A DNA stretch of 64,000 nt, from NCBI RefSeq assembly GCF_001864835.1, contig NZ_MJGI01000023.1, forward strand, positions 122,416 to 186,415, given 5' to 3'. Made by a program: the position numbers and the translations under genes. Shown piece after piece: positions 1-9,923 of this stretch (the stretch's first letter is position 1; each line of letters opens with the position of its first letter). Below the pieces are notes generated by a model. That model searched no databases. It worked only from the letters and a program-made list of their open reading frames with translations, and was not told the DNA's origin. The stretch is from Curtobacterium sp. MCBA15_001. GTDB taxonomy: Bacteria > Actinomycetota > Actinomycetes > Actinomycetales > Microbacteriaceae.

Positions 1-1
1 G

Positions 2-283
2 TACAACGTCGGCTGGACCGCGTGGCTCGACATCGCTCCCGAGGGTGTGACCAAGGCGACCGCGATGGAACGCGTCCGCGAGTGGTTCGACATCCCGCGG
101 TCCCGGGTGTTCGCCGCCGGGGACGGCCGCAACGACATCGACATGCTGCGGTGGGCGTCGACCTCGGGCCGCGGTGTCGCGATGGGGCAGGCGCCGGACG
201 ACGTGGTCGACGCCGCGAGCGAGATCACCGGCGGCGTCACGGACGACGGTCTGGCCGCCGCGCTGGACACGCTGCCCCGGTAG
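2..283 (+). CDS. Cof-type HAD hydrolase, 3' end only
   Basis: The last 94 codons of a gene that starts before the window. The motif GDGRNDIDMLRW is HAD motif IV, whose two acidic residues bind the catalytic Mg2+. The lysine that precedes it in this family is probably the one in the segment APEGVTKATA. This layout is typical of Cof/YbjI-type sugar-phosphate or nucleotide phosphatases of the cytoplasm. The substrate cannot be read from the fragment. The tail ALDTLPR followed by TAG is a normal end, so the gene is cut by the window edge and not broken. Confidence 0.85.
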   Translation, partial: YNVGWTAWLDIAPEGVTKATAMERVREWFDIPRSRVFAAGDGRNDIDMLRWASTSGRGVAMGQAPDDVVDAASEITGGVTDDGLAAALDTLPR

Positions 284-420
284 GGCTCGCGCTGGCGCGC
301 CTCGTGCGCGTGGCGGTGGTGTTGGCGCTGGCGCGCCTCGTGCGAGGTTGACGGCCCGGTGCGGCACTGTTCGGCCGCACCAGCCGGTGGACCTCGCACC
401 ACACGTCCGCAGAGCGGCGC

Positions 421-441
421 GGACGGGAGGCCCGGTACACT
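421..441 (+). promoter_or_regulatory. Half palindrome arm running into candidate -10 of tRNA-Ser
   Basis: One arm (GGACGGGAGGCCCGG, 421-435) of the hairpin family found throughout the window occurs here without its partner. It runs directly into TACACT (436-441), a reasonable -10 hexamer about 43 bp before tRNA-Ser. No convincing -35 is visible. The promoter role is inferred from position and hexamer only. Confidence 0.35.
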
Positions 442-483
442 CGTCGGGACACGGTCACGTCTCGCCACGTGGCCGTGTCACCA

Positions 484-568
484 GGAGAGTTGTCCGAGTG
501 GCCGATGGAGCCTGTCTTGAAAACAGGTGGGCAGCGATGTCTCGTGGGTTCGAATCCCACACTCTCCG
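484..568 (+). tRNA. tRNA-Ser (anticodon TGA)
   Basis: An 85-nt class II tRNA. The acceptor stem GGAGAGT pairs with ACTCTCC at 561-567, with discriminator G568. The anticodon loop CTTGAAA is flanked by CCTGT/ACAGG and carries TGA, reading UCA and related serine codons. A long variable arm lies between the anticodon stem and the T arm, and the T loop reads GGGTTCGAATCCC. The CCA end is not encoded. A hairpin follows at once. Confidence 0.97.
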
Positions 569-572
569 CCAC

Positions 573-603
573 GGCACCTTCCGGAATTGTGAAGGTGTCA
601 TTT
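573..603 (+). terminator. Rho-independent terminator of tRNA-Ser
   Basis: GGCACCTTC (573-581) pairs with GAAGGTGTC (591-599) around a 9-nt loop, with one wobble pair, and is followed by a short T run. It sits 5 nt past the tRNA 3' end. Confidence 0.75.
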
Positions 604-834
604 GACGGTTTCTGTTGCCGATCCGCGTGCCTGCGCAGCTCTGCAGCAGGCTTTCCCGCGCGGACGGGGAGTTCCCGCCGAGTTCTTCCGTACGCGCCAA
701 GGTTGCCCGTGCCGTCGTGGAGCGGGCAGTGGCCGGGATGACCTGGGGTTTCTTGCCCACCGGACGCGGTGGGGGCGATGCGAGTCATCGGAGCCGAACG
801 GCGGCTTCGGAACCCGCCAAGGTAATAGGAGCCA

Positions 835-1123
835 TCAGCGCAGTGCCCTGGTGAGGTGCCCGTGCCGTGCGCGGTGCAGTCGGCTCCGGGCGGCAACGGC
901 GGTGAGTCCAAGTTCGGAAGCAGCCTCGGTCACGCCCAACCTCTCGCTCGGTCACGAGTACGAGCAGCGAGAGGTCTTGCGGTAGGAAGCGGCGAAGCGC
1001 GGCGAGTGGCCCTCGGGTCAAGGGACGCGCCAAGAACGTTCCACAGTGCGCCGCGACCCGCTCTCCTGTGTGGAGTTTCACACCCGGTCCGTACCCCGAA
1101 AGGTGTCTTTGATCGCTGCCCAA
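835..1123 (-). pseudogene. Frameshifted 3' remnant of a sigma-70/ECF-like sigma factor
   Basis: Two minus-strand frames together resemble sigma region 4. The upstream frame reads ALRRFLPQDLSLLVLVTER (about 950-1010). The downstream frame reads LGVTEAASELGLTA and VAARSRLHRAR (about 850-939) and ends at TGA 835-837. This matches the usual pattern of an LP-x-LLxL helix, a helix-turn-helix and the SRLHRAR recognition helix, with a one- or two-base slip near 940-952. No region 2 is visible upstream, so this is a decayed C-terminal fragment. It rests on motif recognition only. Confidence 0.5.
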
Positions 1124-1302
1124 TGCTTTCGTCAGGAACGGTTGGGTCGCCGCGCTGTACCCCGGTGCCTCTGGCTTCCCCGAACAGGGGTCATCGGTGA
1201 CGTATGGCGCTGAGTGCGGCCTTTCCTACGCTCAGTTCTCGTGCTCCCAGGGGAGCGAAGCGTGGCTGGTTTCGCGACTGGTCGGAGCGGTAGGGGAGTC
1301 CC
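1124..1302. other. Intergenic leader before the RHS gene
   Basis: No gene, RNA or clear promoter was recognised between the sigma remnant and the RHS gene. The segment GGGGAG at about 1291-1296 gives the RHS start a plausible ribosome binding site. Confidence 0.4.
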
Positions 1303-4300
1303 ATGACGGGACGGGTTGCGCGGGCGGGGACGCTCGCGTCGGTGATCACGACGATCGCGTTGGTGGCTGGGGTGTTGGTGACGGTGCCTGCGCACGCGGA
1401 CACGGTGTCGCATGAGTCTCCGACCGATGTGGCGGCGCTGCCGACGTCGCAGTCCGATGACGCGCATGCGGGTTCGGCGCTGACGGCTGACGGGCTGCAG
1501 GCACCGGGGTCGCTGCGGACGAAGGCCACTCCGACGGGTGACCCGAACGATCCTGCTCCGGCTGCGCAGGATCCTGCGGCGGGTGCGTCTGCGACGGGCA
1601 TCGCGAAGGGTGCTGAGCTGACGTCGAAGTCGACGTACCAGAACACGTGGACGAACCCGAACGGCACGAAGGTGATGGAGCTGTCGCGGGTGCCGTTGAA
1701 CGTGAAGGACGACTCCGGGCACTGGGTCGATGTCTCCTCGAAGGTGTCGGAGACGGATGACGGCGGCTACGCGGTCCAGGACCACCCCCTCCAGCCGGAG
1801 TTCGCCGCGTCGACCGGGGCGGATGGTCCCGACTACTCGGTCACCTCTGCGGCGACGGGTGCTTCGGTGTCGTTCCAGCTCGAGGGTGAGCGGGATGCGG
1901 ACGCGCACCAGCCGACGGCTGACCAGGTCGACGCGTCGGACCAGCCTGGTGCGAAGGCGTCGCACGGTGTCGCGTACGACGACGTGCTCCCGGGCACGGA
2001 CATGACGTACCAGGTGTACCCGGCTGGGGTGAAGGAGTCGTTGATCCTCGACGCCGCGCCGTCGTCGTCGCACCCGGTGTACCGGTGGAAGGTGCACGCG
2101 CCCGGGCTGCAGGTCCAGGACGGCCCCGCGGGGTCGATCGCGTTCGTCGACGCGACGGGCCGGACGGTCTTCTCGACCCCGACCCCGGTGATGACCGACT
2201 CCTCGGGGACAGCCGGTGTCTCTGACGACGCGGTCGCCACCTTGCCGGTGACGATCGACCACGTCTCCGGCGCGGAATGGACGATCTCGCTGACCCCGGA
2301 CGCCGACTGGCTCCGGGACCCGGCTCGGGTGTACCCGGTGACGGTGGACCCGTCGATCGAGAACGGTGCGCAGACGCTGCAGGCGTACATGTCGACCAAC
2401 AGCGGTGCGAGTGTCACCGCGACGGCGTCGTACGCGAACATCGGGAACTCGCGGATCAACAACGCTCCGAGCATCTGGCGCAGCGTTGCGTACTACCCGT
2501 ACGAGTCCCTCATGGGCAAGCAGGTCCTGAACGCGCAGCTCTGGGAGACGCAGGCGAACGTGGGCACGTCGGACCCGACGACGTCCCTCATCGGATGGGC
2601 CTCGGCGTTCTCGTGGAACTGTGGGTCGCGGAACCTCAACAGGTCGACGTTCTCCGCGGGCTACACCGGTTCGGCCAGCTTCGACGTGACCGCGCAGGTG
2701 CAGTCATGGGTCGACTCGCGGTCCTCGGGTGGAGCGTTCTGCCTGCAGGGTGACGAGACGGCCGGGGCGTACACGTACAAGAAGCTCGACACCGCGCTGT
2801 ACATCCAGTACGAGGACAAGCCGACCGTCGCGGGCAGCGTCTCGGCGATCCGGGACCCGAACCCGGGCTTCCCGGACCAGCAGACCTCGCCGGGTGCGAC
2901 GTCCTCCGGAGCGGCTGCGTCGGCTCCGGTGACGGCGTCGTCGACGCCGACCTTGGCGGTGAAGGCGACGCAGGACAGTGCACAGACGTACCCGCTGACC
3001 TACCAGTTCTTCGTCGGGACCACGTCGGATCCGTACGGGTCACGGCGGTGGAACACGGACTGGACGAACGCGCCGACCGTGCAGAACCCGACGTTCCAGG
3101 CGACCGTCCCGCAAGGGGTGCTGCAGCCGGGGACACGGTACTGGTGGAACGTCGTCGTGCAGGACCCCTACGGGGTGCGGACCTGGACTCCCGCGTACCC
3201 GTTCGTGACGACATCGCTGCCCACGGCGGGTGCGAGCGGCGTGTTCTCGCCGACGGACAGCTCCGTCGTCGCGACGACGACGCCGACCCTGACGGCGCCG
3301 GCCGCGACGGCAACGAACGGGCAGCCCCTGCAGTACGAGATCCGGGTCACCAGCGGTGCGGACGGGACGTCCGGGCAGATCGCGCAGTCACCGCTGTGCG
3401 CCACGTCGGGCTCGGCGTGCACGATCAACCCCGACGGGACGATGTCGTGGAAGGTCCCTGACGCGGTCCTGCAGGACGGCGGCTCGTACACGTGGGTGCA
3501 GGTCGTCAACGACACGTACGGCGACTACCTGTACACCGCGAACTCGACGACGGGTGTGAACCGGTTGACGGTGAACTCCCGCGTCACCGATCCCGGTCCC
3601 GCCCCGACGGACGCTGCGGGTCCGGTGACGGTGAACCTCGGCAACGGCAACGTGGCCGCGTCGTTCTCCTCACCGACCGTGCACACCCTCGGCGGCGACA
3701 TGGGGATGAACTTCTCCTACAACTCCCGCATCGCCTCCAACCGTGGCCTCGTGGGCACGTACTGGAATGTTCCGGCGAACACGGCCACGTTCGGTCGGGG
3801 CGATTCGATGACGGCGAACGCGGTGCAGACCCTCGTCCGCACGGACACCGGGGTGAACTTCGACTGGGGCAGCGCCGCACCTGATGATGCTGTCTCCCAG
3901 TCGTACTTCCAGGCGAAGTGGACTGGGTACATGACGCCGCGGGACGGGACGTACGCGTTCGGCTTCCAGGCCGATGACGGCGTCGCCCTGCAGTTGGGCA
4001 CCACCGGCATCATCACCGACCAGTGGAAGGACCAGCACCAGACGGCTCCGCAGATGGAGACCGCGGCGAACCAGGTCCTGACGGTGAAGGGTTCGCAGTG
4101 GTCGATCGGCTCCCAGTCCGGGCAGCTGCCGATCCCGATCACCGTGGACTACTACCAGCGCGGCGGCTCGTCGAACGTGTACCTCGAGGCGCAGACGCAG
4201 ACATCCGGGACGTGGGGGACCGCGCAGGTCGTCCCGTCGGACTGGTTCACGAAGTCGCCGACGCTGCTGCCCTCGGGTTGGGCGTCCTCCGCCGCGATCA

Positions 4301-7300
4301 TGGGTGACGCCGGTTCGTACGTCTCGGCGTCGAAGCAGGGCGGGTCGGTGATCATCACCGACACCGACGGCGGCACCCACACGTACGCTCGCGCCTCGAC
4401 CGGCGGGTACACCCCGCCGCCGGGTGAGCAGGGGGTGCTGGCGTCGGATGAAGCCGGGAACCTGGTCCTCACCGACGAGGGCGGCACCGTCTACCAGTTC
4501 GACACCGCCGGGCTCGTGACCTCCGTGACGCCCGCTGCTGATCTCGGGTCCAAGCCGGCGAACCCGGTCCCCGCGTACAACAGCAGCCGACAGCTGACCT
4601 CGATCGCGGACCCGCTGTCCGCGTCCGGGTCGGGCACGACGCTGACGTACTCGCGGAAGGTGCAGTTCTCGTACCTGTCGAACACCACCATCGGCTCGAG
4701 CGCCACGAACGGCGCGAACCGTGCCGCGGGAGCGTGCGCGCCACCGTCCGGCTCCTCGTACCCGACGGCGGTCACCACGACCGCGCCGGGGTCGCAGTCG
4801 GACGCGGGGATGCTGTGCCAGATCCTGTACCCGGACGGCACCACCACGCAGCTGTTCTACGACACCACCGGGCAGCTCGCCCGTGTCGTGGACCCCGGCA
4901 ACGAGGTCACCGACTTCGGGTACACGCGCAGCTCGGCCAGCGGCACGTACCTGCTGTCCACGATCCGGAACTCGCTCACCAACGACTGGCTCGCCGCGGA
5001 CACCAGCCGCGACGCCGCCGGACCGGTGACGACCGACATCCGCTACGACGCCTCGGACCGTGCCGTCTCGGTGACGCTCCCCGCCCCGGACGGGGTGAGC
5101 AGCGCCTCCCGGCCGCAGAAGACGTACACCTACGGTGACCCGGACACGAACGGGAACCGCAGCAGCGCGGTCGACGTCGCGGGGATCACGGTCCCCAACG
5201 GGCACGCGTCCACGGTGACGATGGATGCTGCGCTGCGGCAGACGTCGGCGACGTCCGCGTCGGGGCTGACGAGCAGCACGGTGTGGAACAGCCGCGACAA
5301 CCAGCTCGCGTCGATCGACCCGCAGGGCCGTGAGTCGAGCACCGTGTACGACCAGCAGGACCGCGCGGTCGCCTCCTACGGGCCCGCACCGACGTCGTGC
5401 TTCGGCCAGGTGCAACCCGCGACCGCGATCCAGAACACCAACGGGCCGCTCCCGACCAGCGGTGTCTGCGCAGGGACCGGAACACCGGTGGCGCAGACGA
5501 CGACGAGCATCGACGGGAACCTCCGCGGGCTTGCCGCGTCCTGGTACAACAACCAGACGCTCTCCGGCGCTCCGGCGGCGATGACGCTGGGCGTCCCGGC
5601 GGCTGCCGGCGCGAACGGCGGGAAGACCGACGGAGCGGTCGACTACGACTGGTCGACCGGCAACAACGCCGTCAGTCCGATGACCACTCCCACCGGCACT
5701 GTCCTCGGCGGGACCGCGGGCGCGAACTGGACGGCGTCCTTCACGGGCCTGATCACCTTCCCGACCGCCGGCACCTACCGCTTCTACACGTGGGCCGACG
5801 ACGGAACGAAACTGTGGATCAACGACCAGCTGATCAGCAACGACTGGGGCCCCCACGGTCCGCACATCCAAGCTGCGACGAAACCGTTCACGGTCGTCGC
5901 GGGTCAGAGTCTGCGGATCCGGTTGAACTACCTGCAGCAGACCGGCACCGCCCGGCTCGCGTTGGCGATGACGACCGGCGCTGTCCCGGCCGGGTACACG
6001 GCAGCCGACGTGGTGCCCGCGTCGATGCTGTCCCCGGCGTACAACCTCGGCACATCCTCGACGACGGCGGACTCCGTGCCCTCGGGTGCGCAGGCCAGCC
6101 AGATCAGTCCGATCACCACCGCGACGACGTACTCACGTCCCTGGTACGGCACCGTCGACGGCACCACCGTCGACCCCGCCGGGCTGGCGCTGAAGACCTC
6201 GACCAGCACCGAGGCTCCCGGCGCCGGCTATCTCCGCGCCCTGACCCGCACCCTGCCCGCGCAGACGGCTGCCGCGTCGACGAATGCGTACTTCGGTGCG
6301 TCGCAGACGATCAAGGACGCCTACGGCACCACCGACGGGCAGATCTGCGGGGTGGACGTGTCCACCCCGCAGGGCGGGATGTTGAAGAGCACCACCGGGC
6401 CGACACCCGCCGTCGGGAGCGCGGTCGTGACCTCGTACCTGTACGACGTGTGGGGTCGCACCGCCGGAACGAAGACCACCGGTGACGCGGACTGGTCGTG
6501 CGTGTCCTTCGACGCCCGCGGCCGCCCGGTGAAGGCCGTCACCGCGGCGTTCAACGGGCAAGCCAGCAGCACCGCGACGACCGCGTACTCCGCCGACGGA
6601 CTCACCACCGCGGTGTCCGACAACGCCGCGACCGGGTCCCCGAACGGATCGACGACCACCACCACGACCGACCTCCTCGGCCGCGCCGTCAAGTACGTCG
6701 ACGTGTGGGGGACCACCACGACGACGTCCTACGACCAGGCCGGCCGGGTCACCTCGTCGCTGGCTGTGACTGCGGACGGGGTGCAGCACTCGACGGGGCA
6801 GTCGTACGACGTCGACTCGAAGGTGACGCAGTTCACCGCGGACGGCAACGTCGTCGCCGTACCCACATACCAGCAGGGTGAGGTCACATCGGTGGCGTAC
6901 CCGGCAGGTACCGGGAACGCCGGTAACGGCACCTCGGTCACGGTGACGAAGAACGGTGCCGGTGCGCTGACGGGGTTGGCGTGGTCCTTCCCGAACAGTC
7001 AGCCGCAGGTCACCGACCAGGTGGTCCGGTCCCAGTCCGGCGACATCCTCCAGGACATCACCGCGCTCGGTGGAACGGTGAACACGTCGACGTACTCCTA
7101 CGACACGGCCGGGAGGCTCGTGGCCGCGACGATCCCACGGCACCGCCTGACCTACGGGTTCGGAACAGCATCCTGCACCCAGACGGGTGCGGTCGCTGCG
7201 GCCGGACGGAACGGGAACCGGACGGCGTCATCGGACCAGCTCCTCGATGCCGCCGGAAACCCGGTCGGGTCGGCGACGCAGGTCGCGTCCTGCTACGACG

Positions 7301-8487
7301 CAGCCGACCGGCTCCTCGGCACCACGGTCACGAACCCGGTCACGGGTGCCATCCCGGTGAACCAGTCCCTGACCGGTACGCAGCTGGCGTACGACGCGCA
7401 CGGGAACACGACCACGCTGGCCGACGAGACCCTCGTCTACGACGGGCAGGACCGCCACGTGCAGACCACCCTGACCGACGGGTCGAAGGTGTCCTACGTG
7501 CGGGACGCGTCGAACCGAATCGTGCAACGCACCGAACAAACCCCAGATGGGACGAAGACGGTGACCCGGTACGGGTTCACCGGCGACGGTGACACCCCGG
7601 ACTTCGTCTACGACGGTGCCAGCAAGCTCACCGAGTGGGACCTCCCACTGCCAGGCGGTGTCACCGCGGAACTCCGAGGCTCCACGGCGGTGTGGTCGTA
7701 CCCGAACATCCACGGCGACATCATCGCCACCACCGACGCCGCAGGGCAGCTCGCGAGCACGACGCTGCCGGTGTACGACCCGTTCGGACAGGTCATGGAC
7801 CCGACCACCGGCCTGTTCGGCACGTCCACTGCGAACCAAGCAGGGCCGGACACGCAGCAGGGCAACGCTGACTACGGCTGGTTGGGGCAGCATCAGAAGC
7901 TCAGCGAACACCTCGGCTCGATCGCCACGATCGAGATGGGCGCCCGCCAGTACGTCGCCGCACTCGGACGGTTCCTGCAAGTCGACCCCATCGAAGGCGG
8001 CACCGACAACGCCTACGCATACGTCAACGACCCCGTCAACGCATTTGACATCACAGGACAATACGGTGAATTGAGAGGGCAAGCGCAGGCTTGTGGTAGC
8101 TTCAACGCCTATTGTGATCCGGCAGCACTCCACCACAAGTCGCAATTTGACACGGTGTCTTTCGTGGAAAGCATGGGCAAGCTCGCTGACTACTCAAAGC
8201 CATTCTGGAAAGCCGGCTTTACCGGGGAGGTGGCAGGAGAGTCTGAAGTGCCGCTTTTCGATCCTGAAACTTGGGAAGCGGCCAATGAGACGTTCGACGC
8301 CTTCTCAGAATGGCTTGCAAGTCTCTACGGCGACGGGTTGGTTGTGAGAGCAGCTCCTCATGCTCGATCGAACACGCGAGCATCACTCACTACATTCCGG
8401 TCTGGTCGTTCGCCCGCTGCACGCCACGCGAGGAGCGCGAGGCGCGCAATTCCCACAACCCACCACCACCATCGACGACGCCGATAA
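1303..8487 (+). CDS. Secreted RHS/YD-repeat protein with two PA14 domains and a variable toxin-like tip
   Basis: A 2394-residue exported protein. Residues 1-32 form a signal peptide ending AHA. A region resembling DNRLRE follows at about 350-500 ([17 protein letters not shown]), then Ig-like linkers. PA14 domains lie at about 816-970 and 1406-1567 ([16 protein letters not shown]). YD/RHS repeats such as [11 protein letters not shown] and [10 protein letters not shown] fill the rest. The RHS core closes with [12 protein letters not shown] and [16 protein letters not shown] near 2221-2252. The last 140 residues are unlike the core and are encoded by lower-GC DNA, the normal position of a polymorphic toxin. 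I do not recognise the toxin fold. The final 50 residues (ending THHHHRRRR) are Arg/Ala/Ser-rich and may be read out of frame. Confidence 0.88.
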   Translation: MTGRVARAGTLASVITTIALVAGVLVTVPAHADTVSHESPTDVAALPTSQSDDAHAGSALTADGLQAPGSLRTKATPTGDPNDPAPAAQDPAAGASATGIAKGAELTSKSTYQNTWTNPNGTKVMELSRVPLNVKDDSGHWVDVSSKVSETDDGGYAVQDHPLQPEFAASTGADGPDYSVTSAATGASVSFQLEGERDADAHQPTADQVDASDQPGAKASHGVAYDDVLPGTDMTYQVYPAGVKESLILDAAPSSSHPVYRWKVHAPGLQVQDGPAGSIAFVDATGRTVFSTPTPVMTDSSGTAGVSDDAVATLPVTIDHVSGAEWTISLTPDADWLRDPARVYPVTVDPSIENGAQTLQAYMSTNSGASVTATASYANIGNSRINNAPSIWRSVAYYPYESLMGKQVLNAQLWETQANVGTSDPTTSLIGWASAFSWNCGSRNLNRSTFSAGYTGSASFDVTAQVQSWVDSRSSGGAFCLQGDETAGAYTYKKLDTALYIQYEDKPTVAGSVSAIRDPNPGFPDQQTSPGATSSGAAASAPVTASSTPTLAVKATQDSAQTYPLTYQFFVGTTSDPYGSRRWNTDWTNAPTVQNPTFQATVPQGVLQPGTRYWWNVVVQDPYGVRTWTPAYPFVTTSLPTAGASGVFSPTDSSVVATTTPTLTAPAATATNGQPLQYEIRVTSGADGTSGQIAQSPLCATSGSACTINPDGTMSWKVPDAVLQDGGSYTWVQVVNDTYGDYLYTANSTTGVNRLTVNSRVTDPGPAPTDAAGPVTVNLGNGNVAASFSSPTVHTLGGDMGMNFSYNSRIASNRGLVGTYWNVPANTATFGRGDSMTANAVQTLVRTDTGVNFDWGSAAPDDAVSQSYFQAKWTGYMTPRDGTYAFGFQADDGVALQLGTTGIITDQWKDQHQTAPQMETAANQVLTVKGSQWSIGSQSGQLPIPITVDYYQRGGSSNVYLEAQTQTSGTWGTAQVVPSDWFTKSPTLLPSGWASSAAIMGDAGSYVSASKQGGSVIITDTDGGTHTYARASTGGYTPPPGEQGVLASDEAGNLVLTDEGGTVYQFDTAGLVTSVTPAADLGSKPANPVPAYNSSRQLTSIADPLSASGSGTTLTYSRKVQFSYLSNTTIGSSATNGANRAAGACAPPSGSSYPTAVTTTAPGSQSDAGMLCQILYPDGTTTQLFYDTTGQLARVVDPGNEVTDFGYTRSSASGTYLLSTIRNSLTNDWLAADTSRDAAGPVTTDIRYDASDRAVSVTLPAPDGVSSASRPQKTYTYGDPDTNGNRSSAVDVAGITVPNGHASTVTMDAALRQTSATSASGLTSSTVWNSRDNQLASIDPQGRESSTVYDQQDRAVASYGPAPTSCFGQVQPATAIQNTNGPLPTSGVCAGTGTPVAQTTTSIDGNLRGLAASWYNNQTLSGAPAAMTLGVPAAAGANGGKTDGAVDYDWSTGNNAVSPMTTPTGTVLGGTAGANWTASFTGLITFPTAGTYRFYTWADDGTKLWINDQLISNDWGPHGPHIQAATKPFTVVAGQSLRIRLNYLQQTGTARLALAMTTGAVPAGYTAADVVPASMLSPAYNLGTSSTTADSVPSGAQASQISPITTATTYSRPWYGTVDGTTVDPAGLALKTSTSTEAPGAGYLRALTRTLPAQTAAASTNAYFGASQTIKDAYGTTDGQICGVDVSTPQGGMLKSTTGPTPAVGSAVVTSYLYDVWGRTAGTKTTGDADWSCVSFDARGRPVKAVTAAFNGQASSTATTAYSADGLTTAVSDNAATGSPNGSTTTTTTDLLGRAVKYVDVWGTTTTTSYDQAGRVTSSLAVTADGVQHSTGQSYDVDSKVTQFTADGNVVAVPTYQQGEVTSVAYPAGTGNAGNGTSVTVTKNGAGALTGLAWSFPNSQPQVTDQVVRSQSGDILQDITALGGTVNTSTYSYDTAGRLVAATIPRHRLTYGFGTASCTQTGAVAAAGRNGNRTASSDQLLDAAGNPVGSATQVASCYDAADRLLGTTVTNPVTGAIPVNQSLTGTQLAYDAHGNTTTLADETLVYDGQDRHVQTTLTDGSKVSYVRDASNRIVQRTEQTPDGTKTVTRYGFTGDGDTPDFVYDGASKLTEWDLPLPGGVTAELRGSTAVWSYPNIHGDIIATTDAAGQLASTTLPVYDPFGQVMDPTTGLFGTSTANQAGPDTQQGNADYGWLGQHQKLSEHLGSIATIEMGARQYVAALGRFLQVDPIEGGTDNAYAYVNDPVNAFDITGQYGELRGQAQACGSFNAYCDPAALHHKSQFDTVSFVESMGKLADYSKPFWKAGFTGEVAGESEVPLFDPETWEAANETFDAFSEWLASLYGDGLVVRAAPHARSNTRASLTTFRSGRSPAARHARSARRAIPTTHHHHRRRR
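5924..5961 (+). repeat. Direct repeat copy 1 (inside second PA14 domain)
   Basis: These 38 bases are identical to 9071-9108 and encode [12 protein letters not shown] in both places. Flanking protein similarity extends further upstream (FTVVAGQ-LRIR in both), so the repeat is the most conserved part of a duplicated PA14 segment. It offers a site for homologous recombination between the RHS gene and the orphan tip. Confidence 0.9.
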
Positions 8488-8496
8488 AGAGCAGTT

Positions 8497-8943
8497 ATGT
8501 ATATTCAACGTTTTTGGTCAAAGGTTGCTTTCATCGCCGCCGTGATCGTAGGCTACTTCGGGCTGGGGTTAGTGATGCGATTTCTTGATGTCCCATTCGC
8601 TACGGCGGCCACTGCTCGAGGGATTGCTCTTGTCATGGCGGTGATCGCGGGCGGGCGGCTCTTTCGGGGTCGCGATGAAGCCACCGGTTCGAGGCCATGG
8701 TGGAAGATGACTGCGCGGCCGTTTCTGAGCGGCGCGTTGTTCGTGCTATCCTTTTTGTCAACTTTGATTTGCTTTGGTTCTTTTGTCCATATCTGGTCGG
8801 GTTCATCGCAGATCGATTCATTCCTGATCGGGAGTGTCACGGGCGTATTGACGGCAATCACTCTTTTGTATGGGCTGAGTTTCTTCAAGCTCATGCGTGC
8901 TAAGCGTCATCTGCGCAATATCTCGAACGGCTCAGCTGATTAG
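8497..8943 (+). CDS. Small four-helix membrane protein, immunity candidate
   Basis: A 148-residue protein starting 9 nt after the RHS stop. Hydrophobic segments at about 10-30, 40-55, 74-96 and 106-126 (for example GALFVLSFLSTLICFG and VLTAITLLYGLSFF) predict four transmembrane helices with a basic C-terminus (KLMRAKRHL). No family was recognised. Its place directly behind a polymorphic toxin tip, the lower GC and the membrane topology make it a candidate immunity protein for that tip. This is guilt by association and not a sequence match. Confidence 0.6.
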   Translation: MYIQRFWSKVAFIAAVIVGYFGLGLVMRFLDVPFATAATARGIALVMAVIAGGRLFRGRDEATGSRPWWKMTARPFLSGALFVLSFLSTLICFGSFVHIWSGSSQIDSFLIGSVTGVLTAITLLYGLSFFKLMRAKRHLRNISNGSAD

Positions 8944-8982
8944 AGTGCGGGGGTGGTGATATGAGTCAAGGATCAGCTCGTC

Positions 8983-9231
8983 ATGAACGTCTGGAAAGAT
9001 GGCGGCCATCAAATCGCGGGTGCGAGGAAGTCGTTCACCGTCGTCGCCGGGCAGTATCTGCGGATACGAATGAACTACCTGCAGCAGACCGGCACCGCCC
9101 GGCTCGCGCGTCAAATCCGAAACGGCAAAGCGCAACTCAAGCGTTATATCAAAGCGCTGAATAAGGCCTACCCGACAGGGAAGCGCTGGACGGGTAGTCT
9201 CATCACCTACCCGCCTTACAAGAAGCAATAA
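8983..9231 (+). CDS. Orphan RHS/PA14 tip fragment (silent toxin cassette candidate)
   Basis: An 82-residue reading frame. Residues 1-42 repeat the end of the second PA14 domain of the large RHS protein ([26 protein letters not shown]). The similarity also runs upstream of the ATG (frame open from 8965, reading DQLV before the Met). The last 40 residues are new and Lys/Tyr-rich (KRWTGSLITYPPYKKQ). There is no signal peptide, no RHS core and no good ribosome binding site, so it is probably not a free-standing protein. It looks like a displaced C-terminal tip kept with its immunity gene, which starts 10 nt after the stop. The toxin activity is unknown. Confidence 0.6.
   Translation: MNVWKDGGHQIAGARKSFTVVAGQYLRIRMNYLQQTGTARLARQIRNGKAQLKRYIKALNKAYPTGKRWTGSLITYPPYKKQ
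9071..9108 (+). repeat. Direct repeat copy 2 (inside orphan tip)
   Basis: Identical over 38 bases to 5924-5961, in the same reading frame. It marks the join between copied PA14 sequence and the unrelated tip that follows. Confidence 0.9.
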
Positions 9232-9241
9232 GGAGTGCAGG

Positions 9242-9661
9242 ATGGTCGATCGCATCGTGTCTTTGTTTGCAGAACGCCTCAGCCCACTTCGATATCGACG
9301 CAAAGGGAAGCGCTGGTCCATAACAAAAGCTGATCTCATCGTTTCTCTGCAACTGCTCAAGTCCAGATTTGGCACCGAATATTTCGTCGATATTGAACTT
9401 ACGTTGATCGGGTCGCAAAAACCTGACGTCTCGACCCGTATTGACTACTGGATTGATGTCGATAAGGTCGGGATATCCTTCAAAGAAGCGGACCCATTTG
9501 TGGAATCGAAGATCTCCGACTTCCTTCATATACACGCAATACCTTTAGTTGAAAAACTGGATTCCGATTACTTGCGTTCCGCAGAGGGGCACAAGCTGTT
9601 AGAGATCGGCTACGTGACTGAAGCTGCGTCAAACTTTTTTCGGGTCGACGACCGCGCCTGA
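9242..9661 (+). CDS. DUF4304-like protein, immunity candidate
   Basis: A 139-residue cytoplasmic protein, ATG preceded by AAGGAGTGCAGG. The pattern LRYRRKGKRWSITKADLIV followed by SLQLLKSRFGTEYFVDI resembles DUF4304, a family often found next to polymorphic toxins and proposed to be immunity proteins. It lies 10 nt behind the orphan tip and shares its low GC, so it may neutralise that tip. The family call comes from the pattern without a profile search. Confidence 0.65.
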   Translation: MVDRIVSLFAERLSPLRYRRKGKRWSITKADLIVSLQLLKSRFGTEYFVDIELTLIGSQKPDVSTRIDYWIDVDKVGISFKEADPFVESKISDFLHIHAIPLVEKLDSDYLRSAEGHKLLEIGYVTEAASNFFRVDDRA

Positions 9662-9923
9662 TTCTTATGCAGCCGCACGCAGGGTACGGAACGAGCGATG
9701 AGCTATGGCTTTTCTTGGTACGCAACTAGGCTGAGGACGTTCAGACCACCGCAGCCGAAGTAGGGAACGGCGATCGCGTGGTCGTGAAGATTTCCACACA
9801 CTGACCCTTGTTTAGGGGAGCGTTGCGGAGCAGGGCGCTGCAACCACAAATGCGACTAGCGAAGGCGCGCGGCCATGGTCGTTGACGCAAAGTGCCCGAC
9901 GTGGAGCTCGCATGACACCTTAA

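Noticed and set aside
3670..5871. Long minus-strand open frame opposite the RHS gene
   Set aside because: It is Arg/Val/Gly-rich without domains and mirrors the real gene; GC-rich coding DNA opens the opposite strand by chance.
8961..9164. ATG at 8961 as the start of a 67-residue protein
   Set aside because: It is out of frame with the PA14-derived sequence and gives an Arg-rich, domain-free product.
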